The notes under the pieces: generated by a model | Database searches by the model: none | The model's input: the letters and a program-made list of their open reading frames with translations, nothing else | Told to the model about the DNA's origin: nothing | Program-made: the position numbers and the translations under genes | Assembly: GCA_021786455.1 (NCBI GenBank) | Contig: JAJYNF010000033.1 | Coordinates: 1-5,637, forward strand | Direction: 5' to 3' | Origin: Acidobacteriota bacterium | GTDB lineage: Bacteria; Acidobacteriota; Terriglobia; UBA7540 | DNA length: 5,637 bases | Shown: in pieces, positions 1 through 5,633 of the stretch | How positions within the stretch are numbered: the stretch's first letter is position 1 | How the letters are laid out: each line of letters opens with the position of its first letter

Positions 1-1
1 T

Positions 2-613
2 TTAGCTGTTTTCGACAAGCCGGATCCCCTCGCCGGGCCGTATTTTACCGAGACCCTTTACGTGACTCCTTCGCGGCTAGACCCTGCCAAGCAACAGCTC
101 ATAGCGACCACACTTGCGCGAGCGGTGGAATCGCTCGGCCTTTATCACGGTCCGGTTCACGCCGAAGCGCGCCTGAATGCGCGCGGCGTCTGGCTGCTGG
201 AAGTTGCGGCAAGGCCCATCGGCGGTCTCTGTTCTCGCGCGCTCCGTTTCCAGTCGCCTGGCCTCGGAGCGAACGTCTCGTTGGAGGAATTGCTGATTCG
301 GTTTGCGCTCGACGAGCGCATAGACGAGATCCGGCGTGAAGAGCCGGCCTCCGGAGTGATGATGATTCCGGTGCTCGAAGAAGGAATCCTCGAAAGGGTT
401 GAGGGAATTGAAGAAGCTCAGAGGGTCCCGGGGATCGGAGAAATAATTCTCTCCGCGCGTCCTACGGAGAGGCTGGTTCCCTGGCCAGAGGGCTCCAGTT
501 ATCCGGGTTTTATCTTTGCCCGCGGACCTTCGCCGGAATTTGTCGAAGATGCTCTTCGTAAAGCCTACCGTCGGCTTCGCTTTGTCCTAACAGCGGCGCT
601 CCCGATCCTTTGA
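2..613 (+). CDS. ATP-grasp domain protein with LAL_C2-like C-terminal domain (5'-truncated by window edge)
   Basis: This is the C-terminal 203 residues of a larger protein; the frame is open to the left window edge, so the start and the ATP-binding lobe are missing. A GTG at 62 lies in frame but is an internal valine of a conserved stretch (FDKPDP...ETLYVTPSRL), not a start. The end of the ATP-grasp fold is visible: HAEAR near 155-169 and LLEVAARPIGG near 191-223, which supply acidic Mg-ATP ligands (Glu codon 200-202). The Asn usual in the E-x-N-x-R motif is Ala here. The segment from about 350 to 590 (GVMMIPV, GILERVEG, VPGI, PEGSSYPGFIFARG) resembles the LAL_C2 domain of L-amino-acid-ligase-like enzymes. 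These join a carboxylate to an amine at the expense of ATP through an acyl-phosphate. The substrate cannot be told from this fragment. It converges on the neighbouring yggX. The family call is secure; the exact reaction is not. Confidence -1.
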   Translation, partial: LAVFDKPDPLAGPYFTETLYVTPSRLDPAKQQLIATTLARAVESLGLYHGPVHAEARLNARGVWLLEVAARPIGGLCSRALRFQSPGLGANVSLEELLIRFALDERIDEIRREEPASGVMMIPVLEEGILERVEGIEEAQRVPGIGEIILSARPTERLVPWPEGSSYPGFIFARGPSPEFVEDALRKAYRRLRFVLTAALPIL

Positions 614-635
614 GGCCTGACCTTTCCCTCTCGAC

Positions 636-663
636 TCCGGCCCGCATGGGACCATAAGCCGGA
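636..663. repeat. Inverted repeat in the convergent intergenic gap
   Basis: Arms TCCGGC (636-641) and GCCGGA (658-663) are perfect inverted copies separated by 16 bases. The loop contains a second small inverted repeat, ATGG-GA-CCAT (646-655). It begins 22 bases after the stop of the ATP-grasp gene and could help end its transcript. No T-run follows, so terminator function is a guess. Confidence -1.
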
Positions 664-679
664 CGTGGCAAACCCGCGC

Positions 680-712
680 CGCGGGGAGTTCCAATGAGGA
701 ACTTCATCCGCG
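680..712. terminator. Possible bidirectional hairpin between convergent genes
   Basis: Bases 680-692 can pair with 698-712 over a 5-base loop (AATGA). The stem has 13 pairs, including one G-T wobble and a two-base bulge (706-707). The six pairs closest to the loop are AGTTCC/GGAACT. It lies 19 bases beyond the yggX stop and 66 bases beyond the ATP-grasp stop, which suits a shared end for two converging transcripts. There is no clear U-tract on either strand, so it is not a classical intrinsic terminator. It could instead stabilise the 3' end. Confidence is in the structure more than in the function. Confidence -1.
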
Positions 713-731
713 ACGACATTCTTGCGTCAAC

Positions 732-1013
732 TTATCCTTTTTTCCGCGGCGGGGCGTATCCAGGAGGCAGCGCCGCGCCTTCGCCGAAGAAAAACTGCTC
801 CATCTGGCTGGCGACAAGCTCTTGCGCTTCCTTGGTGGAAGGATTCAGGCGGTATTCGTTGATGAGCATCTTCAAGTGTTCAAGCCACAGCTTCCAGGCT
901 TCTTGCGAAACATTTTGATAAATACGCTCGCCGAGGTCTCCCGGCCAGGGAGGCTCGTCGAGACCGGGCAGTTCCCGGCCGAATTTCACACATTTTACCA
1001 AGCGTACAGCCAC
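732..1013 (-). CDS. yggX: YggX family Fe(II)-trafficking / oxidative damage protection protein
   Basis: This 93-residue protein matches the small YggX family in length (about 90 residues) and in its landmarks. It has an N-terminal cysteine in VKCVKFGRE (Cys8), PPWPGDLGERIY at 21-32, SQEAWKLWLEH at 36-46, MLINEYRLNP at 49-58 and a C-terminal FFFGEG...GYAPP. In enterobacteria YggX is a cytosolic protein that limits oxidative damage to labile Fe-S enzymes, and the N-terminal Cys is reported to matter for this. The start is GTG. It is supported by a GGGAGG Shine-Dalgarno at 1020-1025 with a six-base spacer, and by the family's short N-terminus before the Cys. An extended -10 promoter lies about 85 bases upstream, so it is probably transcribed on its own, with possible readthrough from comM. 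The family call is firm; the molecular role in this organism is inferred. Confidence -1.
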   Translation of the reverse strand: MAVRLVKCVKFGRELPGLDEPPWPGDLGERIYQNVSQEAWKLWLEHLKMLINEYRLNPSTKEAQELVASQMEQFFFGEGAALPPGYAPPRKKG

Positions 1014-1019
1014 TCGAGG

Positions 1020-1025
1020 CCTCCC
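1020..1025 (-). promoter_or_regulatory. Shine-Dalgarno deciding the GTG start of yggX
   Basis: The minus strand reads GGGAGG followed by six bases and then GTG at 1013. This good match at ideal spacing supports the non-ATG start. Confidence -1.
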
Positions 1026-1058
1026 AGTGAAGTTATTTGGAAATCCGCAAGTCCCCAG

Positions 1059-1085
1059 GCCGGCGAAGCCGTCCGGCGAGTCGCC
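1059..1085 (-). repeat. GC-rich inverted repeats in the yggX leader
   Basis: Two short inverted repeats lie between the predicted promoter and the ribosome site of yggX. One is GCCGG (1059-1063) with CCGGC (1073-1077), which can alternatively fold as CGGC-GAA-GCCG. The other is GGCGA-G-TCGCC (1075-1085). They overlap, so they are alternative folds. They would sit in a leader of roughly 75 to 80 bases. Such repeats are common by chance in GC-rich DNA, and no known riboswitch class is recognised. Confidence -1.
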
Positions 1086-1097
1086 ACCCCCACGGCA

Positions 1098-1106
1098 ATT
1101 ATACCA
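1098..1106 (-). promoter_or_regulatory. Extended -10 promoter for yggX
   Basis: The minus strand reads TGG-TATAAT: a perfect sigma70-type -10 hexamer at 1098-1103 with the TGn extension at 1104-1106. No good TTGACA-like hexamer is found 16 to 18 bases upstream, which extended -10 promoters can tolerate. Transcription would start near 1091, giving a leader of roughly 75 to 80 bases. Confidence -1.
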
Positions 1107-1177
1107 GCAAACCTCGCCACCCTGCAGCGGCCCGTCTTCTTTGATTGATTGCTTGCTTTCCTAGATACTCTGAATGG

Positions 1178-2710
1178 TTAGGTCCAGTAGTTGCGGTCCA
1201 GTGAGCGGTACTGAATCGCTTCCGAGATGTGCTCGGTGGAAATTTCTTCCGCTCCGGCCAGATCGGCGATGGTTCGAGAAACCTTCAGGATGCGGTCATG
1301 GGCCCGCGCCGAAAGAGCCAGGCGCGTCATGGCGCTCTCGAGCAATCGTTCGCATTCATTCGAGATATTGCAATAGCGGCGGATCTGCCGCGGGCTCATT
1401 TGGGCGTTGGAAAAGATTTTCTCGCCCTGATATCGCTCAAGCTGCCGATTTCGGGCCTCGACCACGCGGCGGCGAATCTCCTCCGAGCCTTCGCCGCCTG
1501 CTCCCTGGCGGAGTTCCGTGTATCTGACCGCAGGCATGTCAATGTGAATGTCAATGCGGTCGAGTAGGGGTCCGGAAATCCGGGAAACGTACCGCTGAAT
1601 CATCGGCGGCGTGCAGGTGCATTCGCGCGAAGGATCGTTGAAAAATCCACAGGGGCAGGGATTCATCGCCGCGGCCAGCATGAAGCGCGACGGAAAAGTG
1701 AGCGACATCGCGGCGCGCGAAATCGTCACCATCGCGTCTTCGAGCGGCTGGCGCATTGCCTCGAGGGAAGCGCGATCGAATTCGGGGAGCTCGTCCAAAA
1801 AGAGAATTCCATTGTGCGCCAAGCTCACTTCGCCCGGTCGCGGCACCGACCCGCCGCCAATCAACCCGCTGCTCGATGTCGTATGGTGGGGACTACGAAA
1901 CGGCCGCGTCCCCACCAGCCCCGCTCCCGGCTCGAGCAGCCCCGCCACGCTGTGGATCTTGGTGGTTTGAATCGCTTCCTCAAACGTCAGTGGTGGCAGA
2001 ATGGTCGGAATGCGTTTGGCTAGCATCGTCTTCCCGGCGCCTGGCGGGCCGATCATCAGGATGTTGTGGCCGCCGGCCGTGGCCACTTCAATGGCGCGCT
2101 TGGCGTGCATTTGTCCTTTGACGTCGCGGAAATCCACGCTGTACTGGCTCGCGCGATCGAGCATCTCCGAAGCGTTGACGCGCGTCGGGGTGAAAGGGCG
2201 TGTTTCGTTGACGAAGTCAAGCACCTCGGGCAGCGACCGCAGCCCGTAAACTTCGACGCCTTGCACCACGGCCGCCTCGGGCGCATTTTCTGGAGGCACC
2301 ACCAGGCGATGAATTCCTTTCTGCCTTGCCATTCCCGCAATGGACAACGCGCCCTTAATAGGACGAAGCCCTCCATCGAGCGACAATTCGCCCAGGAACA
2401 AGTGCTGCTTCAGCCCGTCTTTCAGCAGAACGCCGGTTGTGCCCAAAATTCCGAGCGCGATCGGCAGATCGAATCCCGACCCTTCCTTCTTGACGTCCGC
2501 CGGAGCCAAATTCACGGTGATGTTTTGAAAGGGAAAATCCAAGCCGCAATTCTTGATTGCGGATTTAATCCGCTCGCGGCTCTCACGCACGGCGGCGTCC
2601 GGCAACCCGACGGTCGTAAATATTCCGTTCCCTGCTGAGACGTCCACTTCCACCTCGACCAGGTAAGCGTCAATTCCGTATGTCGCGGCGCTGAAAGTTT
2701 TGAAAAGCAT
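1178..2710 (-). CDS. comM: YifB/ComM family Mg-chelatase-like AAA+ ATPase (branch-migration helicase)
   Basis: This 510-residue protein is full length for the family (about 500). The N-terminal ChlI/Lon-S5-like domain spans about 1-170 (SAATYGIDAYLVEVEVD; FTTVGLPDAAVRESRERI; VNLAPADVKKEGSGFDLPIA). The Mg-chelatase-type AAA+ core follows at about 190-395, with Walker A GPPGAGKT at 221-228, Walker B ILFLDE at 302-307, MNPCPCG at 349-355 and LLDRID at 382-387 with the probable arginine finger. A family-typical cysteine cluster (C352, C354, C364, C366) may bind metal. The C-terminal helical domain (about 410-505) ends in YRSLDRNYW. ComM is a hexameric helicase that promotes branch migration during natural transformation. 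The ATG start fits the family N-terminus exactly. It has its own predicted promoter and an unusual ribosome-site layout. Function in transformation here is inferred from the family only, because no competence genes are in view. Confidence -1.
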   Translation of the reverse strand: MLFKTFSAATYGIDAYLVEVEVDVSAGNGIFTTVGLPDAAVRESRERIKSAIKNCGLDFPFQNITVNLAPADVKKEGSGFDLPIALGILGTTGVLLKDGLKQHLFLGELSLDGGLRPIKGALSIAGMARQKGIHRLVVPPENAPEAAVVQGVEVYGLRSLPEVLDFVNETRPFTPTRVNASEMLDRASQYSVDFRDVKGQMHAKRAIEVATAGGHNILMIGPPGAGKTMLAKRIPTILPPLTFEEAIQTTKIHSVAGLLEPGAGLVGTRPFRSPHHTTSSSGLIGGGSVPRPGEVSLAHNGILFLDELPEFDRASLEAMRQPLEDAMVTISRAAMSLTFPSRFMLAAAMNPCPCGFFNDPSRECTCTPPMIQRYVSRISGPLLDRIDIHIDMPAVRYTELRQGAGGEGSEEIRRRVVEARNRQLERYQGEKIFSNAQMSPRQIRRYCNISNECERLLESAMTRLALSARAHDRILKVSRTIADLAGAEEISTEHISEAIQYRSLDRNYWT

Positions 2711-2737
2711 GGAAGCGGCTTCCGGCTGAATCCTCTC
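2711..2737 (-). promoter_or_regulatory. comM ribosome-binding region with an intervening hairpin
   Basis: The best Shine-Dalgarno on the minus strand is GAGAGG (2732-2737), 21 bases before the ATG and too far for normal use. The 13 bases touching the ATG (2711-2723) form GGAAG-CCG-CTTCC, a five-pair hairpin. If it folds, the effective gap becomes 8 bases. Alternatively GGAAG (2719-2723) is itself a weak site with an 8-base spacer, which the same hairpin would mask. Confidence -1.
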
Positions 2738-2753
2738 TATTGCGCGCGGGCGA

Positions 2754-2762
2754 ATTATAACA
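2754..2762 (-). promoter_or_regulatory. Extended -10 promoter for comM
   Basis: The minus strand reads TGT-TATAAT: a perfect -10 hexamer at 2754-2759 plus the TGn extension at 2760-2762. The bases 17 upstream are CCGCCC, so there is no -35. Transcription would start near 2747, giving a leader of about 37 bases. The promoter lies in the 110-base gap after the upstream hydrolase gene. Confidence -1.
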
Positions 2763-2778
2763 GAAGTTCGTGCCGTGG

Positions 2779-2793
2779 GCGGGCCGAACCCGC
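2779..2793 (-). repeat. Small GC hairpin after the hydrolase gene
   Basis: GCGGG (2779-2783) and CCCGC (2789-2793) are inverted copies around a five-base loop, 28 bases beyond the hydrolase stop and just upstream of the comM -10. It could weaken readthrough into comM, but the stem is short and no U-run follows. Confidence -1.
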
Positions 2794-2820
2794 TCCAAAG
2801 GCGCTCGGTCTCGCGAGGCT

Positions 2821-4326
2821 TTATTCAGGGGTACGAACGGCCGAGGCTGCGTTCGCGCCGACGCGCCGGAATTTCTCCGCCATCGGTTCGGCTCCGCGGG
2901 GAGGGAGTTCGTCGCCCCGGAAGTACTTCTTGCCGGCGGCGCGCATGAGGTTCATGGCAACGAGGGCTTGCGTGTAGTTGTTACCGGCGTTCCAAAGCAA
3001 AAAGCCGATCCCGCCTTGCTGGCGTGCCGTGCTCACCTCTTCCATCACGTACTGAGGCGAATAATCGGGCGTGCGCCAGGCAAACGCCTGCAACCACGGC
3101 CGCAGCACTACGCCCGTGCCCGCCGTAATTTCCCGAAAGCGTTTCATGGACTCGCCGATAAAGTGGCGGGGTGCATCGCCCGGGACGGCATTGCCGTCGA
3201 AGCCGAAGAAGTGCGAAGGATAGATCATGGGTGAGAGCACATCGCAATACCGCGCCATTTGCGGTATGTCCTGGCCTGTATGCGCCAGGTCCACTTCTTG
3301 CTCCCAGGCCATCACGCCGAAAACATCCAAAGAAACCAACACGCCCATCGGGTGGAGCTCGGCGTAGGCTCGTTTCAGGAAGCTGGTAATCACATCGGAA
3401 CGCTGCCAGTTAGGATTTGCCTTTTGGAAGGCAAATTCGGCGTCGTCCTCATCGCCGGATGTGGGAAAGCGGACGTAATCAAACTGGATTTCGTCCACGC
3501 CGGCCTTCGCGGCGGCTTTCGCCAGCGCCAGATTGTAATCCTGGACGGCGAGCAAGGACGGGTCCACCCACAACCGCTTTCCATTATCCAGCCAAAGTTT
3601 TCCCGTCTGGCGCGAGCGCGGATCGAGGGCTGGGTCATGCCGCGCCAGATAAGCGTCCTTAAACAGCGCAATGCGCGCGATGGCGTGGATTCCATTCATG
3701 TGCAGAAAATGAACGAATTTGGGGAGGTCTGGAATTGGCGGATTAGCATCCTTCGGGGCCAGTGGATTGTGGAAAGACATGGCCACGCGCCCTTCTACGT
3801 CCTTGATGTCAAAGGCCACGGCATTGCCGCCAGCCTTGCGCCAGCGACGGACCAAATCGAGACCGCGCTCGCTTCCCGCCATCCATGCCGTCAGGTAAAT
3901 TCCGCGAGCCTCGAATGTTTTCGGGATGCGGATGGAATGGGCGACGATCGGCGATTTGAGATATCCAGGAATCAGCATGTGCTCGCCGGACCGGAAGGTG
4001 GTTTCTTGTGTCCATCCGTTTGCCCGCAATATCGCGGACTCCAGCCCAGGAAGCGTCATGTAGGAGGTTCGGGAAAGATGGTCGCGCGCGATGGTGTCCA
4101 AACCTTCACCCCGCCTCACCACGTAGGTTTCGCAGCCGGAGCAGTGCTGGGGTGTCGCGGCGTGAGGCGGCGCTAAAACAAGCTTCCTCACGGGCCCCGC
4201 CGCTCGTCCGCCGTCCGGCCCCGCAGCTACCCGACCCTTGGCGCTCCACAACAGCAATAGCACGACCGCGGCCCATGCGGCGACCCTGAGACCGCTATGA
4301 AATCCCGAGGCAACTTTCCTTGACAT
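2821..4326 (-). CDS. Exported LysM-domain putative glycoside hydrolase (DUF4015 type)
   Basis: This 501-residue protein is numbered here from the ATG at 4326. Residues 1-29 have a basic stretch followed by a hydrophobic run (VAAWAAVVLLLLW), with a plausible signal-peptidase site after VAA at about 35, so it is either secreted or anchored by this segment. A LysM-like module spans about 67-121 (TYVVRRGEGLDTIARDHL...SGEHMLIPG), which usually binds peptidoglycan or another N-acetylglucosamine polymer. From about 138 to 452 lies a TIM-barrel domain of the DUF4015 family: RGIYLTAW, FDIKDVEG, QFDYVRFP at 281-288, SLDVFG at 332-337, SPMIYPSHF, PWLQAFAW and GFLLWNAGN. Asp283 and Asp334 are candidate catalytic or binding acids by position; this is unproven. 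A CSGC pair (C62, C65) precedes LysM. An in-frame TTG at 4335 is rejected as the start because it directly abuts the Shine-Dalgarno. The gene follows mutM by 32 bases and probably shares its transcript. The substrate is unknown. Confidence -1.
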   Translation of the reverse strand: MSRKVASGFHSGLRVAAWAAVVLLLLWSAKGRVAAGPDGGRAAGPVRKLVLAPPHAATPQHCSGCETYVVRRGEGLDTIARDHLSRTSYMTLPGLESAILRANGWTQETTFRSGEHMLIPGYLKSPIVAHSIRIPKTFEARGIYLTAWMAGSERGLDLVRRWRKAGGNAVAFDIKDVEGRVAMSFHNPLAPKDANPPIPDLPKFVHFLHMNGIHAIARIALFKDAYLARHDPALDPRSRQTGKLWLDNGKRLWVDPSLLAVQDYNLALAKAAAKAGVDEIQFDYVRFPTSGDEDDAEFAFQKANPNWQRSDVITSFLKRAYAELHPMGVLVSLDVFGVMAWEQEVDLAHTGQDIPQMARYCDVLSPMIYPSHFFGFDGNAVPGDAPRHFIGESMKRFREITAGTGVVLRPWLQAFAWRTPDYSPQYVMEEVSTARQQGGIGFLLWNAGNNYTQALVAMNLMRAAGKKYFRGDELPPRGAEPMAEKFRRVGANAASAVRTPE

Positions 4327-4335
4327 CGTCGCCAA

Positions 4336-4343
4336 CCCCTTTT
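4336..4343 (-). promoter_or_regulatory. Shine-Dalgarno deciding the start of the LysM hydrolase
   Basis: The minus strand reads AAAAGGGG, then nine bases, then ATG at 4326. The upstream in-frame TTG (4335) touches the last G, leaving no spacer, so the ATG is the credible start. The site lies in the 32-base gap after mutM. Confidence -1.
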
Positions 4344-4358
4344 CTCAATCCCCGGCGG

Positions 4359-5258
4359 TCATACCCGCATCCCCGTCCGGGATGGTGGCCCTGAGTCCTC
4401 CGGATGAATTTCCAGGGTTATATATCGGGGCCTCTTCTGGCAGCGCGGGCAGTAATGACTGCTCCGTCCGGACACAATAATCCGCCGAATTAATCCTTGG
4501 CAACGACGGCAGGGTTTGCCGGTGCGTCCATATACGTTGAGCCATCTTCGGTACCTCCCCGCGTGGCCCTCAATGTCAACGTAATCGCGAAAACTGGTTC
4601 CTTGCAGTTCAATCGCCCGTTTCAAAACCTTTTTGACCGTGAGATAAAGCCGCTGTAGGGTTCGGCGAGAAAGGCGTCCAGGCTGGGCGAGAGGATGAAT
4701 TCTTGCCGCATAGAGCGACTCATCCGCGTAAATATTTCCTAGCCCCGAAACCACTCGCTGGTTGAGCAACCAACTCTTCACTGCTCCGCGACGCCCGCGC
4801 GCCGCTTGGAGAAATTCCGTTCCCCTCATTTCCTGTGCGTCGGGCCCAAGCGCGGCAAGAATGGCGTCTAATTCCTCGCGTGTGGACACCCGTAGCCGGC
4901 CGAACCGCCGAGCGTCTCGAAATCGGATTTCTTCCTCTCCGTCATCGAGAAGTAATCGAACGTGCGTGTGCGCTTCGAGCCGCTCCGAGCGCCGGCGCAC
5001 TGTAATCTGGCCCGTCATGCCGAGCCGCATCATCAGAAAGTGTGTGGACTGGCCGTTAGGAGATTCAAGCTCAACTGCCAACACCTTCCCTTTGCGCTTC
5101 ACCCGACTCACTTTCCGACCGCAAATCCAGCGCGTGAAATCTTCTGTCGCTCCGAGGACGACTCCCGAATGCAGAATTTCAACCCCGGTAATCCAGCGCC
5201 CCAGCGCGCGCTGGCGCAGTCCGCGACAAACAGTTTCGACTTCTGGAAGTTCAGGCAT
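4359..5258 (-). CDS. mutM: Formamidopyrimidine-DNA glycosylase / AP lyase (Fpg, MutM)
   Basis: This 299-residue enzyme excises 8-oxoguanine and formamidopyrimidines from DNA and then cleaves the abasic site by beta,delta-elimination. The N-terminus MPELPEVE carries the catalytic proline (Pro2), exposed once Met is removed, and the catalytic Glu3. Lys58 lies in RKGKV. The H2TH region includes LLNQRVVSGLGNIYADESLY at 164-183, with Asn175. The C-terminal zinc finger uses C250, C253, C270 and C273, with the DNA-contacting Arg265 in SGRSSHYC. The LMMRLGMTG and FRDARRFG segments (likely Met77, Arg117, Phe119 as void-filling residues) favour Fpg over Nei. About 25 residues extend past the zinc finger, so it is somewhat longer than the usual 270-275. 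No Shine-Dalgarno precedes the ATG, but Pro2 fixes this start. It lies 60 bases after the Rieske gene, in the same frame, and 32 bases before the LysM hydrolase, so one transcript is likely. Confidence -1.
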   Translation of the reverse strand: MPELPEVETVCRGLRQRALGRWITGVEILHSGVVLGATEDFTRWICGRKVSRVKRKGKVLAVELESPNGQSTHFLMMRLGMTGQITVRRRSERLEAHTHVRLLLDDGEEEIRFRDARRFGRLRVSTREELDAILAALGPDAQEMRGTEFLQAARGRRGAVKSWLLNQRVVSGLGNIYADESLYAARIHPLAQPGRLSRRTLQRLYLTVKKVLKRAIELQGTSFRDYVDIEGHAGRYRRWLNVYGRTGKPCRRCQGLIRRIIVSGRSSHYCPRCQKRPRYITLEIHPEDSGPPSRTGMRV

Positions 5259-5318
5259 TGGGTTGAAGGGCGCAGACTGGAGCTTAAAGGGCTTCGCGTT
5301 CAGCTCTTCGCGCTTCCA

Positions 5319-5624
5319 TTAAACGGCGACCTTGATGTCGTTGCCGTCAATTTGGACTGGGTACGTGGCAAGTTTCAGCGATTTGTCATCCAGATTTTCT
5401 CCTGTCCGCACGTTGTATTGCCACATGTGCCACGGACAAGTGATCACATCGCCTTCCAGCATTCCTTCGCCGAGCGGCCCACCCTGATGCAGGCAGATGT
5501 TGTCGGTAGCGTAAACCTTTCCATCGAGATTATAGAGAGCGATCTCTTTTCCGTTCACCACAACGGTCTTCGCCGTTCCCGCAGCCAAATCCGAAAGGCT
5601 TGCCGCTTTTACGAAATTACCCAT
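5319..5624 (-). CDS. Small Rieske [2Fe-2S] ferredoxin
   Basis: This 101-residue soluble protein is a single Rieske domain. The cluster ligands are Cys44 and His46 (CLHQGGPLGEG) and Cys63 and His66 (CPWHMWQYNVRTGE). The extra disulfide cysteines of cytochrome bc1 Rieske proteins are absent, so it resembles low-potential, BphF-like or NirD-like ferredoxins that pass single electrons to an oxygenase or reductase. There is no signal peptide or membrane segment, so it should be cytosolic. The partner oxidoreductase is not in the window, and the next gene is mutM rather than an oxygenase. The start ATG has GGAGG at a four-base spacing and fits the usual MxxFVKVASLSDL-like N-terminus. The upstream promoter is outside the window. 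The domain call is firm; the electron-transfer partner is unknown. Confidence -1.
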   Translation of the reverse strand: MGNFVKAASLSDLAAGTAKTVVVNGKEIALYNLDGKVYATDNICLHQGGPLGEGMLEGDVITCPWHMWQYNVRTGENLDDKSLKLATYPVQIDGNDIKVAV

Positions 5625-5633
5625 GCCTCCTCC
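5625..5633 (-). promoter_or_regulatory. Shine-Dalgarno of the Rieske gene
   Basis: The minus strand reads GGAGGAGGC directly before the ATG at 5624. The first GGAGG gives a four-base spacer, short but usable. An overlapping ATG at 5635 is out of frame with the Rieske reading frame. Confidence -1.

Noticed and set aside
62..64. GTG at 62 as the start of the first gene
   Set aside because: The frame is open and conserved upstream to the window edge, in a motif typical of the ATP-grasp fold, so this codon is an internal valine.
822..1148. Plus-strand frame over yggX and its promoter
   Set aside because: It is antisense to yggX and to the predicted promoter, with no recognisable protein features.
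1145..1160. Short tandem GATTGATTGCTTGCTT between comM and yggX
   Set aside because: Only two copies of each four-base unit; too short to be a meaningful repeat or a terminator.
2066..2638. A 190-residue plus-strand frame opposite comM
   Set aside because: It is antisense to a highly conserved ATPase, with no domain-like pattern and no credible ribosome site; a composition shadow.
4129..4143. CSGC in the LysM hydrolase as a heme-binding site
   Set aside because: Heme c attachment needs CxxCH. Here the residue after the second Cys is Glu, so only a disulfide or metal role remains open.
3259..4176. A 305-residue open frame on the plus strand opposite the LysM hydrolase
   Set aside because: It lies wholly antisense to a gene with a recognisable export signal, LysM and barrel motifs. 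Its translation shows no domain, and long antisense frames are common in GC-rich genes.
5284..5319. An 11-residue open frame whose ATG overlaps the Rieske stop (TAATG) on the minus strand
   Set aside because: The stop-start overlap could allow reinitiation, but it is tiny, has no ribosome site of its own and is not in the mutM frame. Chance is the simplest explanation.
4762..5322. A 186-residue plus-strand frame opposite mutM
   Set aside because: Low-complexity Arg/Ser-rich translation, antisense to the conserved MutM sequence; a shadow frame.
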